A stretch of 60,000 nucleotides of DNA. Source: Nematostella vectensis (Eukaryota > Cnidaria > Anthozoa > Actiniaria > Edwardsiidae). Shown here in pieces: positions 44,201 to 50,389 of this stretch; the first letter of the stretch is position 1; every line of letters starts with the position of its first letter. The stretch is from NCBI RefSeq assembly GCF_932526225.1, contig NC_064034.1, positions 3,584,001 through 3,644,000 on the forward strand, read 5' to 3'. Made by a program: the position numbers and the translations under genes. A model generated the notes under the pieces. It saw only the letters and a program-made list of their open reading frames with translations, was not told the origin of the DNA and made no database searches.

Positions 44201-47200
44201 TCCCCTTAAAGCAAATGCTTTAAGCGACCCCTATAACACACCCCTCTCCTCCCAGTCCCCCAGACGGTATACCCCAGGCCTTGGGTATGCCCTAGGGCAT
44301 GCGAAAAACGGGCTTGGTGGCGCAGGCGCCCTATCCCCATGCGCGCTCCTGCCCGACCTTTCAACCCGGACCCCGCCCGACGTAGATTGGCAATTGCCAA
44401 TTCCTTTTCTACCCGGACCCCGCCCGACGTAGATAAGCAATTGCCAATCCCTTTTCTACCAGAACCCCGCCCGACGTAGATAAGCAACTGCCAATTCCTT
44501 TTCTACCAGAACCCCGCCCGACGGGGTTTCACTCAAATCGCCCAGTCCCGGATCGGATAGTTTCGTAAGTTTCGATAGTATCAAAGGTGTTCGATTTTAG
44601 GGTTGATGAAGTAATGATAGAGGATTTTTGTAAGGTTAAGGAAGTCATTAAGAACCAGGGCGAGTGGCAATAAACCCCTAAAAAGACCTGCAAATGTAAG
44701 AAAATTAATATTTCAAGTTTGTCATGTTTATGGTAGAATAGATTTTGAAATATTGTAAAGTTAAGTGCCATATGGTTGGGTTTTGATATCCAGCATGGAA
44801 GAGTGCAGGTAGTGAATTGATTTAATTGCTCATAATTAGGCAAGGGATGTAAACGAGCTTTCCCGGGATGTATCTATATACATCCCTTGCATTTGTAATG
44901 AGCAATTTAATTCAATTCATCAGCCCCGCTCTTCCCTGCTGAATTGTCCGGCGGATATGTGTTTGAATTGCGCACTTTTTGCTAAAGTTACCAATTTTAG
45001 CGTAGTGATAGTTTTTAATACCCTTTTCAAGATAGGCTTTAGAGCCAAGCTCAGATCAGCTTTAATTTCTTATTAATAAGGAGTATTGATTTGGCCACCA
45101 TTTTGAACCGGAAGTAAACTACCTTTTTATGAAAAATAAATACATTTGCACATTTTGATACTGTTTGTCACTTGACAACTAATATGAAAGTCAAAAAATT
45201 TATCTAAACCCAATATTTTTTAAAATAACCGCAAATTTGTCATTTTTGAAACTTTAAAGGTGATAGCCACTTTTAACGGAAAGTAGTTGAAAGCAAAACC
45301 TCGGACGTTTATTTCCTCCCGCGCCCTCTAGCAAAAGACACCAATTTTATTGCAGTTGTAGGTTGCAATAACCTTTATAAGATAAGCTATGGAGCCAAGA
45401 TAAAATCTGCTTTTATCACCGACTAATATGGTTTATTATAACTGCAGCCATTTTGCACTGGAAATTAAATTTGGCATTTTTGAAAGCACAGAGATGCACA
45501 TGTTGTTTAAAAGCCTACGACTAAAATATTCATGAAATCCATTTAATACTTGTAAGTTGTAAAAAAAGGCAAAACTGATTAGGTTTCTGCTATAAATTTT
45601 ATCTTTTTTTAAACCGGAAGTAGGTTTCCAAACCTGTTTCTGCACACTCTAATCAAACCAGGTTAATGCATATACGAATAAGCAATGAAGCATTTCTCTA
45701 AAAATAGAATTGCACAAATGATAAATGCACCAATTTAATATAAAGAAAATGTTTTCTTGCTATGTGAGCTTCGGCATTTTGTTAAAAATTAGTGAAATCT
45801 TAGTCAGGCTGGACGTTCTTAAAAATAGATTCTTATAAAACAAAAAGAGTGTGGTTCATAATACGTCGGTCTAACGTAATAACAAACTCCGATGAGAATT
45901 GTTTTCTTTATTTAATGCAGTTCAGATATCTTACAGCTCATCATAAACAATTCTCATCGGAGTTTGTTATTACATCTTGTTACTTTAAGAACTCTTTTGT
46001 TAAGATGCATTCTCTGACTTATATTTTATTTGTCTATCAGTAAACTTTCTTTAAATGTGCGAGTTTATTTATTTTTTTTGGAACAAGTTAGTTTACTTCC
46101 GGTTCAAAATGGCGGCCAAATCAATATTCATTATTAATCAGAAATTAAAGCCGAACTGAGCTTGGCTCTATAGCCTATCTTGTGAGAGGTATCAAAAACT
46201 ATCAGTATGCTAAACTTGATAACTTAAGCAAAAAGTGCGCAATTCAAGGTAAAATCTGCACATATCCGCTGGACCAGAATATCAAAACCCTCCCCGGGCT
46301 CTTAGCAACTGCCTATTAATGAGGTTGTACGTGAAATGAAGCCCTACAAAAAACAATGGAAACCGTGTCAATCATGTAATAATTCACGTTACAGGCTTGT
46401 CACTGATCATCCAAATATGAGCAATTCATACAAGACAGAGTATTTCACGTAACAGGCTTGTTACTAATCATAATATATAAAAAACGAGTGCGAGTTTTTC
46501 ATCAGGGATTCCAATTACCGAGAGAGATATAAGCACTAGGCCGTCTGCGTTTTTTTTATGGTTTCTCAAAGTATTCACCAAAGAATGTCACGATGTAATC
46601 GCAATTCTGCCCTAATTGCGGCATGAACGGAACGCAAATCTGCTTTTCAAACTATCGACCAAACAATGCCGAGAAGTTTATGTCCAATCACAACCTGCTT
46701 TTTCTCAAGGGGAATTCAATAAGTACATTTTCGGCGAGAGAAGCTTGAGCTATGGCCGAAGGTTTAGCGGCCAATCGTTTTCGTTCTCCCAAGTGCGGAG
46801 AGGACGAAAAGACATTGGTTAAAGCCAGCATCCCAAAGTCTACAATGTAAAGGGGTACAGGTTAGCAAAGTTTCCAATAATTTAGGGCCAGAAGGAGAAG
46901 TTTCTAAAAAGGAAGAAACGGTCAATATTCGGAGTTTGGAGTCGGAGTGTAATAAAGTAGACCAAGGCTTAAGTTCAATTTTACACTCTGCATCATTCAT
47001 TTTCAAATTGTAAAACGAAAAAAATGCATGCATAAATAATTAATGAGTTTGATAACCAAATATGAGCAATTCATACAAGTCAGAGTATTTAGATTCACAG
47101 AAATATGAGACAACATGGCCGCCACGCATGCGTAATAGTGCACATACAATGTCAAAATGGCTTCCATTTACTATAAGGAAATGTGGGGAGACATCACAAT

Positions 47201-49373
47201 TTATCAAATTTTCTCACTTCAGAGATTTTGGGCTCACGATGCAGGACTCGAAAAAAACCTTACCATTCGAGTTATACACTTTCTGTTCAAACGATGCCAG
47301 AGAAAACCCTATAATTGTTCCTTGGACATTGCACTTTTGTTCTCTTGAGAGCCTTAAATCCATACATTCTCTGTAATTTCATTGAAATCGGGCATAAAAG
47401 TAGCCGTTTAAAAGGTAGAACTGTTCGCCGCATCACAGGTGCAAGACTCGAAATTGGTAAATCGACTATCCTTCCATCAAATTGGCCAATAAAATAGGCA
47501 GTAGCGCCTTCCAATCTTGTTACCGAAGAAAAAACATTTGATGTAGTTTAGCCTAGTTCAGGAACCATTATTGTTGTCTTTAAGATACAGACTGAAGCAA
47601 GGAAAACGGTGCGCTCCGCAAGAACAAGTTCTCTCTCTTCGCCCGTTCTCCATTTTGTTTTTAAAAGGCCCCACGGCTTTCTGGGATAGACACAGGGGAA
47701 CCATAAAGCCTTTCTAAAATATATTATTTTTAAATTTGCGCATATAATGTTTTCCAACCTCAGCAAGACTGCCGCACTTCCTTTATCATTAACAGAGATG
47801 CCCCTTCCACGTTTAAATACCGCTAATACTACTTTTATTTGGAATTTTAGTCAACCTGATTAAAAACTTCTAGTGTAACAACAAAAGGGGAGCCCCTGTG
47901 CTGGCCGCAATCTTGTTTTTATTTGTGATACCGCTGTTATTCCTCGCGGGCCTAGCAAAATGTGAGCCCAGAGAAACCGCTGGCTATTGTCCCTTATTTC
48001 TGGGAATCGGTGCGTGTAACGTGAAATGAGGAATTGACTGAGCGAGCTAGAAAAACGACAATCTAAACGACAGTTATCAAAGTCGCGAATTTCCTTAGAT
48101 TTGAATTGCTTATATTTGGATGATCAGTGACGAGCCTGTAAAGTGAAATACTCTGTCTTGTATGAATTGCTCATATTTGGATAATCAGTGACGAGCCTGT
48201 AAAGTGAAATACTCTGTCTTGTATGAATTGCTCAAATTTAGATGATAAGTGACATAGCCTGTAAATTGAAATACTCTGTCTTGTATGAATTGCTCATATT
48301 TGGATGATTAGTGACATAGCCTGTAACGGTGATCACCCAAAGAAGAGTAATAAAATAAAGGGTGATGGGCAATTAAGAGATCACGTTACTTTTTATGAAT
48401 AATAAAAATTATAGTTATTCTTGCACCACAAATCCTTTTTTGAATGGTCTCTTGTCTAGGAATGTGCTGTTACTAATTCCATCACTTACCTCCAGAAGAA
48501 GAAAAAAGGCACGAAAAACAGCGTAACGCAAAGAATGAGCATTCGCCATTCTCTGATAAAATACGCGCACGTAAAAGACAAGATATCCCCTAGGTCCCAG
48601 AAGAAGTCTTGGACTTTACCGGACATCGTCCGGGCCTTTGGTCCGACCAGCTCTATCACGTACACGTACTGACACACCATGACTGACGCAAGGGCAAACC
48701 CGACACCGAACCGCAACAGGGCAAGGAGGGAGGGACAGTCAGCAAAAAACGTGCCGAACGACAGAATCGTCATGATAGCTGAACCGACCAGGAGGCAAAG
48801 GCGCCGTCCGAATCTGTCCGAGGCCCAGCCACCGACCAATGAGCCAATGAGCATTCCAGCGAAGAAACATGACTGCACGGCGGCGCCTTTGTGCGCGTTG
48901 TCGCAAATCAAGTTCCACTGAAATAGCAAAAAAGTGACGCTATAAGCCAGGTAACAAAAATCTTAAATTCTTTTATAATCAAAATTGTGTTCAATATGAA
49001 ATTCCTTTACCAAACAGGTAAAAAAAGTGGTTAAGACAAAGATTGAGCAAGAATGACGTCGTACCTCGGACACTGCGCTAGTAAACGGTCCATCAAACGT
49101 GTACGAAGAACAGTTGTCACAGCACTTGCTCGGAGCACATGTGGAGTTAACATCACTGCAATGGAACTTAGGAGTTCCGAAGGCGAAAACGAGCAGAGCG
49201 AATTGCAGCCCGATGGGAACGATGAGAAGGTTGACTCCGGCGTACAGAGCCCTCTGATAACAACCAAACGAGTTAACGTACTTGAACACGTCGTCAAAGG
49301 TCGACAGAGTCCCAGCTGAGAATTCAACAGGTGTAGTCTTACAAGTGTTTTCTTCGTGATTGCCTTCAGACAT
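22982..49373 (-). CDS. Solute carrier family 22-like organic ion transporter (MFS), 8 coding exons
   Basis: Exons on -: 49373-49065, 48917-48490, 30752-30501, 30306-30172, 29984-29905, 29828-29720, 29454-29382, 23224-22982. All junctions are GT-AG and phases match (0,2,2,2,1,2,0), giving 542 aa, the normal length for SLC22. Order of signatures: N-terminal CYQRALYAGVNLLIVPIGLQ (TM1); a large Cys-rich, N-glycosylatable extracellular loop (CCDNCSS); WNLICDN; the MFS loop GGWASDRFGRR; WRVFPDTACWLIAQGR before the intracellular loop; RFGRRIPFFGY; FNNIYLISSEQFPTVVR; and C-terminal LPETLNTSLPQTIEEME. SLC22 proteins carry organic cations, anions or zwitterions across the plasma membrane; the substrate cannot be predicted. 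An AG acceptor lies 2 nt before the ATG, so a 5' UTR exon exists upstream. No disabling change is seen. Confidence 0.93.
23345..23411. repeat. Perfect hairpin with ~26-bp arms
   Basis: CAATACTCCAAAAACTGGAA... and its exact reverse complement are separated by about 13 nt. The surrounding TCTATTTTGTAATAGCAAT occurs on both sides (23331 and 23461). Confidence 0.85.
25064..25942. mobile_element. TTAA-flanked inverted-repeat element (non-autonomous)
   Basis: Termini GGTAGTGGTACCTATTATCG (left) and its near-perfect reverse complement (right) are each bordered by TTAA (25060-25063, 25943-25946). TTAA duplication is characteristic of piggyBac and Kolobok-type transposons. The core CCTATTATCGGACA is repeated near both ends and again at about 25464, 25720 and 25740. 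The only ORF inside (25513-25800) shows no transposase feature. Confidence 0.75.
27798..27966. mobile_element. Short MITE-like unit
   Basis: Ends CATAGCCGTAGCAGG and CCTGCTACGGCCCTG are roughly inverted; it contains CACGCCCCTACTGG. About 170 bp, non-coding. Confidence 0.45.
28769..29365 (-). repeat. Compound minisatellite (~68-bp and ~56-bp units) next to the exon 7 donor
   Basis: About three units of ATTACCTTCCCCAATTGAAATG...TTAACTCGGATTC are followed by about seven units of GCTGGCTCCGCTTTTAGGCAG...TTAACTCGGATTC. Both unit types share the TTAACTCGGATTCAA tail. The array ends about 17 nt from the donor of exon 7. A lone diverged copy lies at 24445-24500. Confidence 0.88.
29382..29454 (-). 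CDS. SLC22-like exon 7
   Basis: RNIGMGVGSMCARVGAILSP; donor GTAAGT, phase 0 at end. Confidence 0.88.
29720..29828 (-). CDS. SLC22-like exon 6
   Basis: GRSLTACAFNNIYLISSEQF then PTVV; acceptor CTATTGCAG, donor GTAAAA. Confidence 0.9.
29905..29984 (-). CDS. SLC22-like exon 5
   Basis: RFGRRIPFFGYMFIAGILCL; acceptor GAACGCAG, donor GTAAGC. Confidence 0.9.
30172..30306 (-). CDS. SLC22-like exon 4
   Basis: FVISLISFGIYLYITALAGN and SVPHLPISWFLMQ; acceptor TCCTGCAG, donor GTGAGT. Confidence 0.9.
30501..30752 (-). CDS. SLC22-like exon 3
   Basis: VFPDTACWLIAQGRQDKARE, then a charged intracellular-loop region to CFNW; acceptor CCCAACAG, donor GTGAGT. Confidence 0.92.
30770..31640 (+). repeat. 62-bp minisatellite adjoining the exon 3 acceptor
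   Basis: About 14 units of CACGTTACAGGCTATGTCAC...GAGCAATTCATACAAGACAGAGTATTT. The array starts about 17 nt from the acceptor. Copies also occur at 46385-46470 and 47055-47090 (+) and in inverted orientation at 48110-48330. Confidence 0.92.
31641..32160. other. Intronic, no gene recognised
   Basis: AT-rich, with a long T-run at 32092-32105 directly before the ORF at 32173. Confidence 0.5.
32173..32347 (+). pseudogene. Exon-like acidic ORF of unknown origin
   Basis: The frame MESDEDLSELTENTFFANRT ... SEEEAEKRKKRQDSE is preceded by a pyrimidine tract and TTCTTAG and followed by a GT at 32351. It then runs into (GATA)n. The composition looks protein-coding. It lies antisense in the SLC22 intron, so it is probably an exon carried by a mobile element or a retro-copy. 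I do not recognise the family. Confidence 0.3.
32345..32640 (-). repeat. Repeat with (TATC)n tail, target of the virus-like element
   Basis: On the - strand it ends TTATTCAATAAACTATCTATC, a 3' tail type seen in some LINE-like repeats. The virus-like element's left target duplication lies at its other edge (32636-32641). Confidence 0.4.
32642..33095 (+). repeat. Left terminal inverted repeat of virus-like element
   Basis: Starts near GGGGACTGGGCGATTTGAGT. It contains four 47-bp subterminal repeats (ATCTACGTCGGGCGGGGTTC...ATTGGCAGTTGCTA) at about 32670-32870, an 18-bp palindrome GTATGCCCTAGGGCATAC (32876-32893), and a GCTAGGCGC-rich imperfect palindrome (32996-33050). It matches the reverse complement of 44083-44550. 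Confidence 0.9.
33199..33483 (+). CDS. Small Cys-rich (zinc-ribbon-like) protein of the element
   Basis: This 94-codon frame is intact. Cysteine pairs: CGKSC at about 18-22 with C27 and H30, CRRC at 44-47, CEAC at 58-61. The tail is basic and helical. It is the first gene inside the left terminal repeat, upstream of the polymerase gene and on the same strand. DNA- or RNA-binding or a late regulator would fit a two- or three-site zinc protein. No named family is recognised. Confidence 0.65.
   Translation: MRGQNLCQLLTIGALAHCGKSCIYEHCKIHRARLRKGAIEPHPCRRCGVGTQSEARLCEACGNNPVKHKLVYKEQRARRVFSFVLAELRGRYRQ
33560..36718 (+). pseudogene. DNA polymerase B-like + SF1 helicase + HNH-like fusion, broken
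   Basis: Segments in all three frames, in consistent order. An acidic N-terminal part starts at ATG 33560. The polymerase palm follows: motif A-like IDMRAAY with Asp at 34501, a motif B-like region (RAFVLAYTNIAL) near 35097, and motif C-like VCTDAIY with Asp at 35188. Then a helicase: Walker A GQGGSGKT (about 35390-35413), Walker B IDEC (about 35615), GDYGQVPP (about 35703), VHRVQGKT and GISRVRHAD (about 36220-36357). The end is an HNH-like Cys/His region (CTVCGTQ ... FSIDRLDD ... CLSCNRRHK). Lesions: TAG 34528, TAA 35083, TAG 36137, TGA 36623, and frame changes near 33.75, 34.4, 35.23, 35.41, 35.6 and 35.9 kb. It would replicate the element with a terminal-protein-type or related mechanism; that part is inference. 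Confidence 0.78.
36719..37539 (-). pseudogene. Retroviral-type (rve/DDE) integrase of the element, broken
   Basis: ATG at 37539 (MAAKRMSNEELDAFLRPIYY then TRGGFQGV) gives the N-terminal region. DLLFLPTD near 37300 holds the first catalytic Asp. TDHGVEVRRAEPGHHRSQAF then AESFHRWLAQRLF gives the C-terminal core with the catalytic Glu. ATDPWW follows near the end. The segment that should hold the second Asp is missing between GPLTWRAVGAATKLL and the core, and frames change near 37.42 and 37.25 kb. TAA near 36940 and TAG near 36825 interrupt the tail. Its stop (36719-36721) directly abuts the stop of the polymerase-helicase gene (36716-36718) tail to tail. Such integrases insert Polinton-type DNA and make 6-bp duplications, as seen here. 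Confidence 0.8.
37571..37763 (-). CDS. Short ORF upstream of integrase, uncertain
   Basis: MAPKVSSMGGLCSFGDIANR and about 40 more residues; no recognised feature. It could be a remnant of a small element gene or chance. Confidence 0.2.
37877..38296 (-). CDS. Element protein with N-terminal hydrophobic segment and basic helix (139 codons)
   Basis: The frame is intact. Residues 1-20 (MASIAILFGGAVLNATALVD) are hydrophobic. 35-80 is a charged, probably helical region (EKERHDKAFEKYQRDYGRYQ). An aromatic/Asn-rich stretch follows (NFTDTDYALKLHNQTRP). The C-terminus may be shifted: the expected hydrophobic tail is replaced by a basic end. It is the first of a run of four small - strand genes between integrase and ATPase. 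A virion membrane or minor structural role is inferred from position only. Confidence 0.6.
   Translation of the reverse strand: MASIAILFGGAVLNATALVDGNYLAKFLLNDESPALAEKERHDKAFEKYQRDYGRYQQRRQKILDWQAQSRERGALAKQNFTDTDYALKLHNQTRPKQSLESMRAPELSDYYIPAKRRKTLIWRTFAPALSPSQSLAVI
38355..38579 (-). CDS. 74-aa small membrane protein of the element
   Basis: The ATG at 38579 is chosen because it gives a compact protein, MSTTQESKITKTITDGAVIT then GLVAGIGWVGRKV. It has one Gly-rich hydrophobic segment at the N-terminus and a second (YAKMTAAVAGAVALKGYLED) near the C-terminus, so probably two membrane passes. The upstream extension of the frame lacks these features. Intact; lies between the 139-aa and the Pro-rich genes. 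Confidence 0.62.
   Translation of the reverse strand: MSTTQESKITKTITDGAVITGLVAGIGWVGRKVLREDFTKDPSANAMNYAKMTAAVAGAVALKGYLEDQKILPM
38651..39190 (-). CDS. Single-pass membrane protein with basic Pro-rich domain (179 codons)
   Basis: Order: disordered polar N-terminus; a basic motif PGRVETGRRLAEWNRLNRAK at about 61-80; a linker; a transmembrane segment SSVIGVAGLLVSLIGLYTRR at about 117-136; and a Thr/Pro-rich tail. The frame is intact. The overlapping frame at 38812-39273 on the same strand is an alternative but lacks the membrane segment. The role is unknown. The basic block before the membrane segment could contact DNA or capsid. Confidence 0.58.
   Translation of the reverse strand: MPLLQQPDSCITNGGTSRRSSAQHLAEPDKQAAGQTAHEPAREKVERITSPEPPATRPKHPGRVETGRRLAEWNRLNRAKKKAVQNVESPVASDSQGREGYDEHTPVPESNSAWSASSVIGVAGLLVSLIGLYTRRRELAAAFARTPTATEGTDDVTPPANAQQPPLAVPASRPGLRKY
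39384..39764 (-). CDS. 126-aa acidic helical protein of the element
   Basis: The frame is intact from MTSDEHFESLLEGG to the stop. Its predicted helices include REKLAILVASGKSREIVDKA and SAEEVRKYEKRYETA, followed by a hydrophobic C-terminal half (LADSFLKLTTKLVGMTLPID). No Cys and no signal peptide. It lies next to the packaging ATPase, same strand, about 60 nt apart from it, suggesting co-expression. No family is recognised. Confidence 0.62.
   Translation of the reverse strand: MTSDEHFESLLEGGVADIESLDCSTQPAKEQTEIADAREKLAILVASGKSREIVDKALTHDDVKRMSAEEVRKYEKRYETAFASRTADALADSFLKLTTKLVGMTLPIDSVVNLLNDLVTDYIINN
39824..40357 (-). pseudogene. A32/FtsK-HerA-type packaging ATPase, N-terminus lost and one stop
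   Basis: Preserved: Walker B LIILDDCA at about residue 65-72 of the remaining frame; the arginine/glutamine sensor region ARHVGISMWVITQQLTSITK (about 91-110), characteristic of the A32-like DNA-packaging ATPases of Polintons and large DNA viruses; and a C-terminal FSKLEFCLRHPY. A TGA interrupts the frame near 39955, at a short TGCATGAC duplication. The Walker A P-loop is absent: the sequence before the first codon is replaced by a 21-G run and then by the neighbouring gene. Confidence 0.8.
40363..40383 (+). repeat. 21-G homopolymer at a gene-gene deletion junction
   Basis: It lies exactly where the ATPase loses its N-terminus and the coiled-coil gene loses its start. Confidence 0.9.
40384..41172 (+). 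pseudogene. Coiled-coil/membrane protein of the element, interrupted
   Basis: Homologue of 554-1093 plus 1111-1368. One frame runs from TQTTAETSFTTEGAATRLGL through WTKPRQLFNKNGG to the coiled coil and the two membrane segments. It is broken only by TAA at 40678-40680 and by loss of the 5' end at the G-run. From 40702 the frame is open to the stop at 41172. The order is: globular N-terminus, coiled coil, transmembrane, amphipathic Gly/Lys stretch, transmembrane. Confidence 0.7.
41157..42649 (-). pseudogene. Large structural-type protein of the element (~495 codons), frameshifted
   Basis: Starts MDWEGLQMLNEEATPRRGAE. The conserved-looking centre has WLPEPSYGCWPQQLNFAVC, GFLRFHVYFTTRRILYELGA, DFRWKGGRNH and FSDEGGTYNSGKQVGFIRND. 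Then VEAFVYTVLGAQVNFRSSIA leads to a Cys-poor C-terminal half, and the gene ends in one hydrophobic tail. Frames change near 42.02, 41.47 and 41.25 kb. The first is at the join before DFRWKGG. Length, many aromatic/beta-type stretches and position suggest a major virion or membrane component. I could not match it to a double-jelly-roll capsid by motif. Convergent overlap with the coiled-coil gene is the same as in the copy at 24-569. Confidence 0.68.
42680..43356 (+). pseudogene. Element protein, probably one gene split by a frameshift in a G-run
   Basis: Frame 42680-43092 (from MVVLHTVLTKCKQTLYFGRP; LFNSWYNLEREHQITT; LPAGHHTAESINRAESKILT) is followed by 43084-43356 (LNICCDIVDRTQCLFLGEPS; IQIWIRDNYGRRVDFKGKPV). 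They overlap around TCGGGGGGGG at 43062-43070, a likely slip site. Beta-rich composition and two similar-sized halves would fit a virion or jelly-roll-like component, but this is inference. It lies divergently from the large - strand gene with about 30 bp between starts, suggesting a shared promoter region. Confidence 0.55.
43373..43894 (+). CDS. Glycine-rich membrane-hairpin protein of the element (173 codons)
   Basis: An intact frame: Ser/Pro-rich N-terminus (IYPSLPSMRSGG), basic helix (NEITHHRQVRKKYKRAF), then a long Gly/Ala/Val segment (SGIAAGALSSAGVGVSLSGI ... GGPLAGVAGLIGVVGLGAGI) able to form a membrane hairpin. A soluble helical C-terminus follows (AESKKNSISELVIKALQNGH). After the stop, RHGDTRKKVKKRLREIREEF remains open in another frame to 43973, so the original C-terminus was probably longer. 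It is the last gene before the right terminal repeat. Confidence 0.6.
   Translation: MANSDVSGGAIYPSLPSMRSGGDVQSFRLQKIWDTQEVLDNEITHHRQVRKKYKRAFAVTHAVSVVSGIAAGALSSAGVGVSLSGIGVLIGGPLAGVAGLIGVVGLGAGIFSRGLTSKVAKHEDTMVLAESKKNSISELVIKALQNGHIPDEEFQLILRAQGHYQSSTRPRIA
44083..44550 (-). repeat. Right terminal inverted repeat of virus-like element
   Basis: Reverse complement of 32642-33095 with scattered changes. It contains three or four 47-bp subterminal repeats (44385-44525) and the GGTATGCCCTAGGGCATGC palindrome (44284-44301), and ends CGCCCAGTCCC before GATCGG. Confidence 0.9.
44940..46290. repeat. Large imperfect palindromic repeat
   Basis: 44945-45120 (GCGGATATGTG...GAACCGGAAGTAAACT) is the inverted counterpart of 46085-46285. 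A nested perfect pair (AATAACAAACTCCGATGAGA and its complement) lies at 45879-45903 and 45950-45974. A diverged direct copy of the left arm lies at 45260-45480. No coding capacity; a fold-back or MITE-type element is likely. Confidence 0.75.
46385..48330. repeat. Scattered 62-bp repeat units
   Basis: One and a half units on + at 46385-46470, a partial at 47055-47090, and four units on - at 48110-48330. All belong to the same family as 30770-31640. 46480-47050 and 47100-48100 hold no recognised gene. Confidence 0.8.
48490..48917 (-). CDS. SLC22-like exon 2
   Basis: WNLICDNAHKGAAVQSCFFA, GMLIGSLVGGWASDRFGRR and two further membrane segments. Acceptor GCTATTTCAG, donor GTAAGT, phase 2 at end. 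Confidence 0.93.
49065..49373 (-). CDS. SLC22-like exon 1 (coding start)
   Basis: ATG at 49373, MSEGNHEENTCKTTPVEFSA; TM1; extracellular-loop cysteines; donor GTACGA, phase 0. An acceptor (TGCTCCTCTTCAG) ends 2 nt before the ATG. Confidence 0.9.
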
Positions 49374-49575
49374 TTCTGAAGAGGAGCAAAAAAAAAAATA
49401 ACGCGCTATAAGTTGGAGGTTAAGGTTATCTGAAAAAACGGAAAATCAGAAAAACAGCAGAAAAAAGAGACAACAACACTCAAGCGGAAACCCCATTTAA
49501 CCCGATGTCTAGCTTGACTGGTGTCGCCCCAAAGGGCAAGAGTTCAAAGGTGCGGTTCTAATCAGCATTGAAAGT

Positions 49576-49597
49576 CAGGCGCGTACCCAGGATTGGC

Positions 49598-49630
<33 letters not shown>

Positions 49631-49775
49631 GGGGGGGAGGGTTCGCGGTCATAAATATCATGTGGGAAAAGCGTAGTACTTGACTATCCTTCAAAAAGTG
49701 AGGGCCCACTTTTTGGTTACCAAGCAAGGGGGGGTGCGCGCGCAATCTTCGCCCCCCACCCTTTGTACGCGCCTG
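49576..49775. mobile_element. MITE with CAGGCGCGTAC ends and a 30-G run
   Basis: CAGGCGCGTACC at 49576 and GTACGCGCCTG ending at 49775 are inverted ends. The interior has a G-run at 49600-49629 and a C-rich counterpart near the other end. No clear target duplication. Confidence 0.6.
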
Positions 49776-50389
49776 AAGGTTAATCTGCATGCTGCCTAAG
49801 GCAAAACTATATGTACATATTTTGCAGCTATTTGCTGGCTAACAGACCAAAATCTCATACCCCGTTCAATCCCCACTAGAAATACTAAATTCTAAACCTT
49901 TAAATATTATTTTTTCACTTTAGGGAGAAGATGGTCACATAAACCAATATACGAAGATTTTTGTCATGTTTTCGTGCGAGTCACTACACATGGAATTTCA
50001 CTGTTCAGCTTTATTGTCTTTTGCAAAGACAAAATCGATTGGAGATCTATCTCGTATCATCGCAGGATATACCAAGAATCTAAAAATGTCGAAGCGTAAC
50101 GATGAGGACATGAAGTTTTTTGTTTTTGTTTTAAAGGTACAAGGCTCTGGAATAATCATTTTTTTCACCAACAGAATCTATTGGCTTCTGTTTTATTGCG
50201 CATGTCCAAACAAAATAGCGACCGGAAAGAACACAGTTGACCTCTTTTACTAATCGATCTAATTCGTCCTTGACAAATTAGGAAAAGTCGAAGATTTAAC
50301 GCTGAAAGCAATTCAATCCTGGATTTTGAAGTTAGTCATCGTTTATAGGAACGATTAGTTTGGTCTAGAAAAGCTCAAATACAGTTCAA

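Larger units (their letters stand above)
32636..44556. mobile_element. Virus-like (Polinton/Maverick- or adintovirus-like) element, degenerate
   Basis: GATCGG at 32636-32641 and 44551-44556 is a 6-bp target duplication, the size expected for Polintons. Roughly 450 bp terminal inverted repeats run from 32642-33095 and 44083-44550. The interior is GC-rich, unlike the AT-rich host. Gene content: protein-primed-type DNA polymerase B remnants, SF1 helicase, HNH-like end, retroviral-type integrase, A32-like packaging ATPase, and several small membrane or structural-type genes. Integrase + PolB + packaging ATPase + inverted repeats is the defining Polinton/adintovirus set. I saw no recognisable cysteine protease or double-jelly-roll major capsid. 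Most long genes have stops and frameshifts, so this copy is inactive. Confidence 0.88.
30753..48489 (-). other. SLC22-like intron 2 (17.7 kb) hosting the virus-like element
   Basis: Phases on both sides match (2/2) and WR|VFP is contiguous in the family, so this is one intron. It contains the 62-bp repeat arrays, the 11.9 kb element and a large palindromic repeat. Confidence 0.85.
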
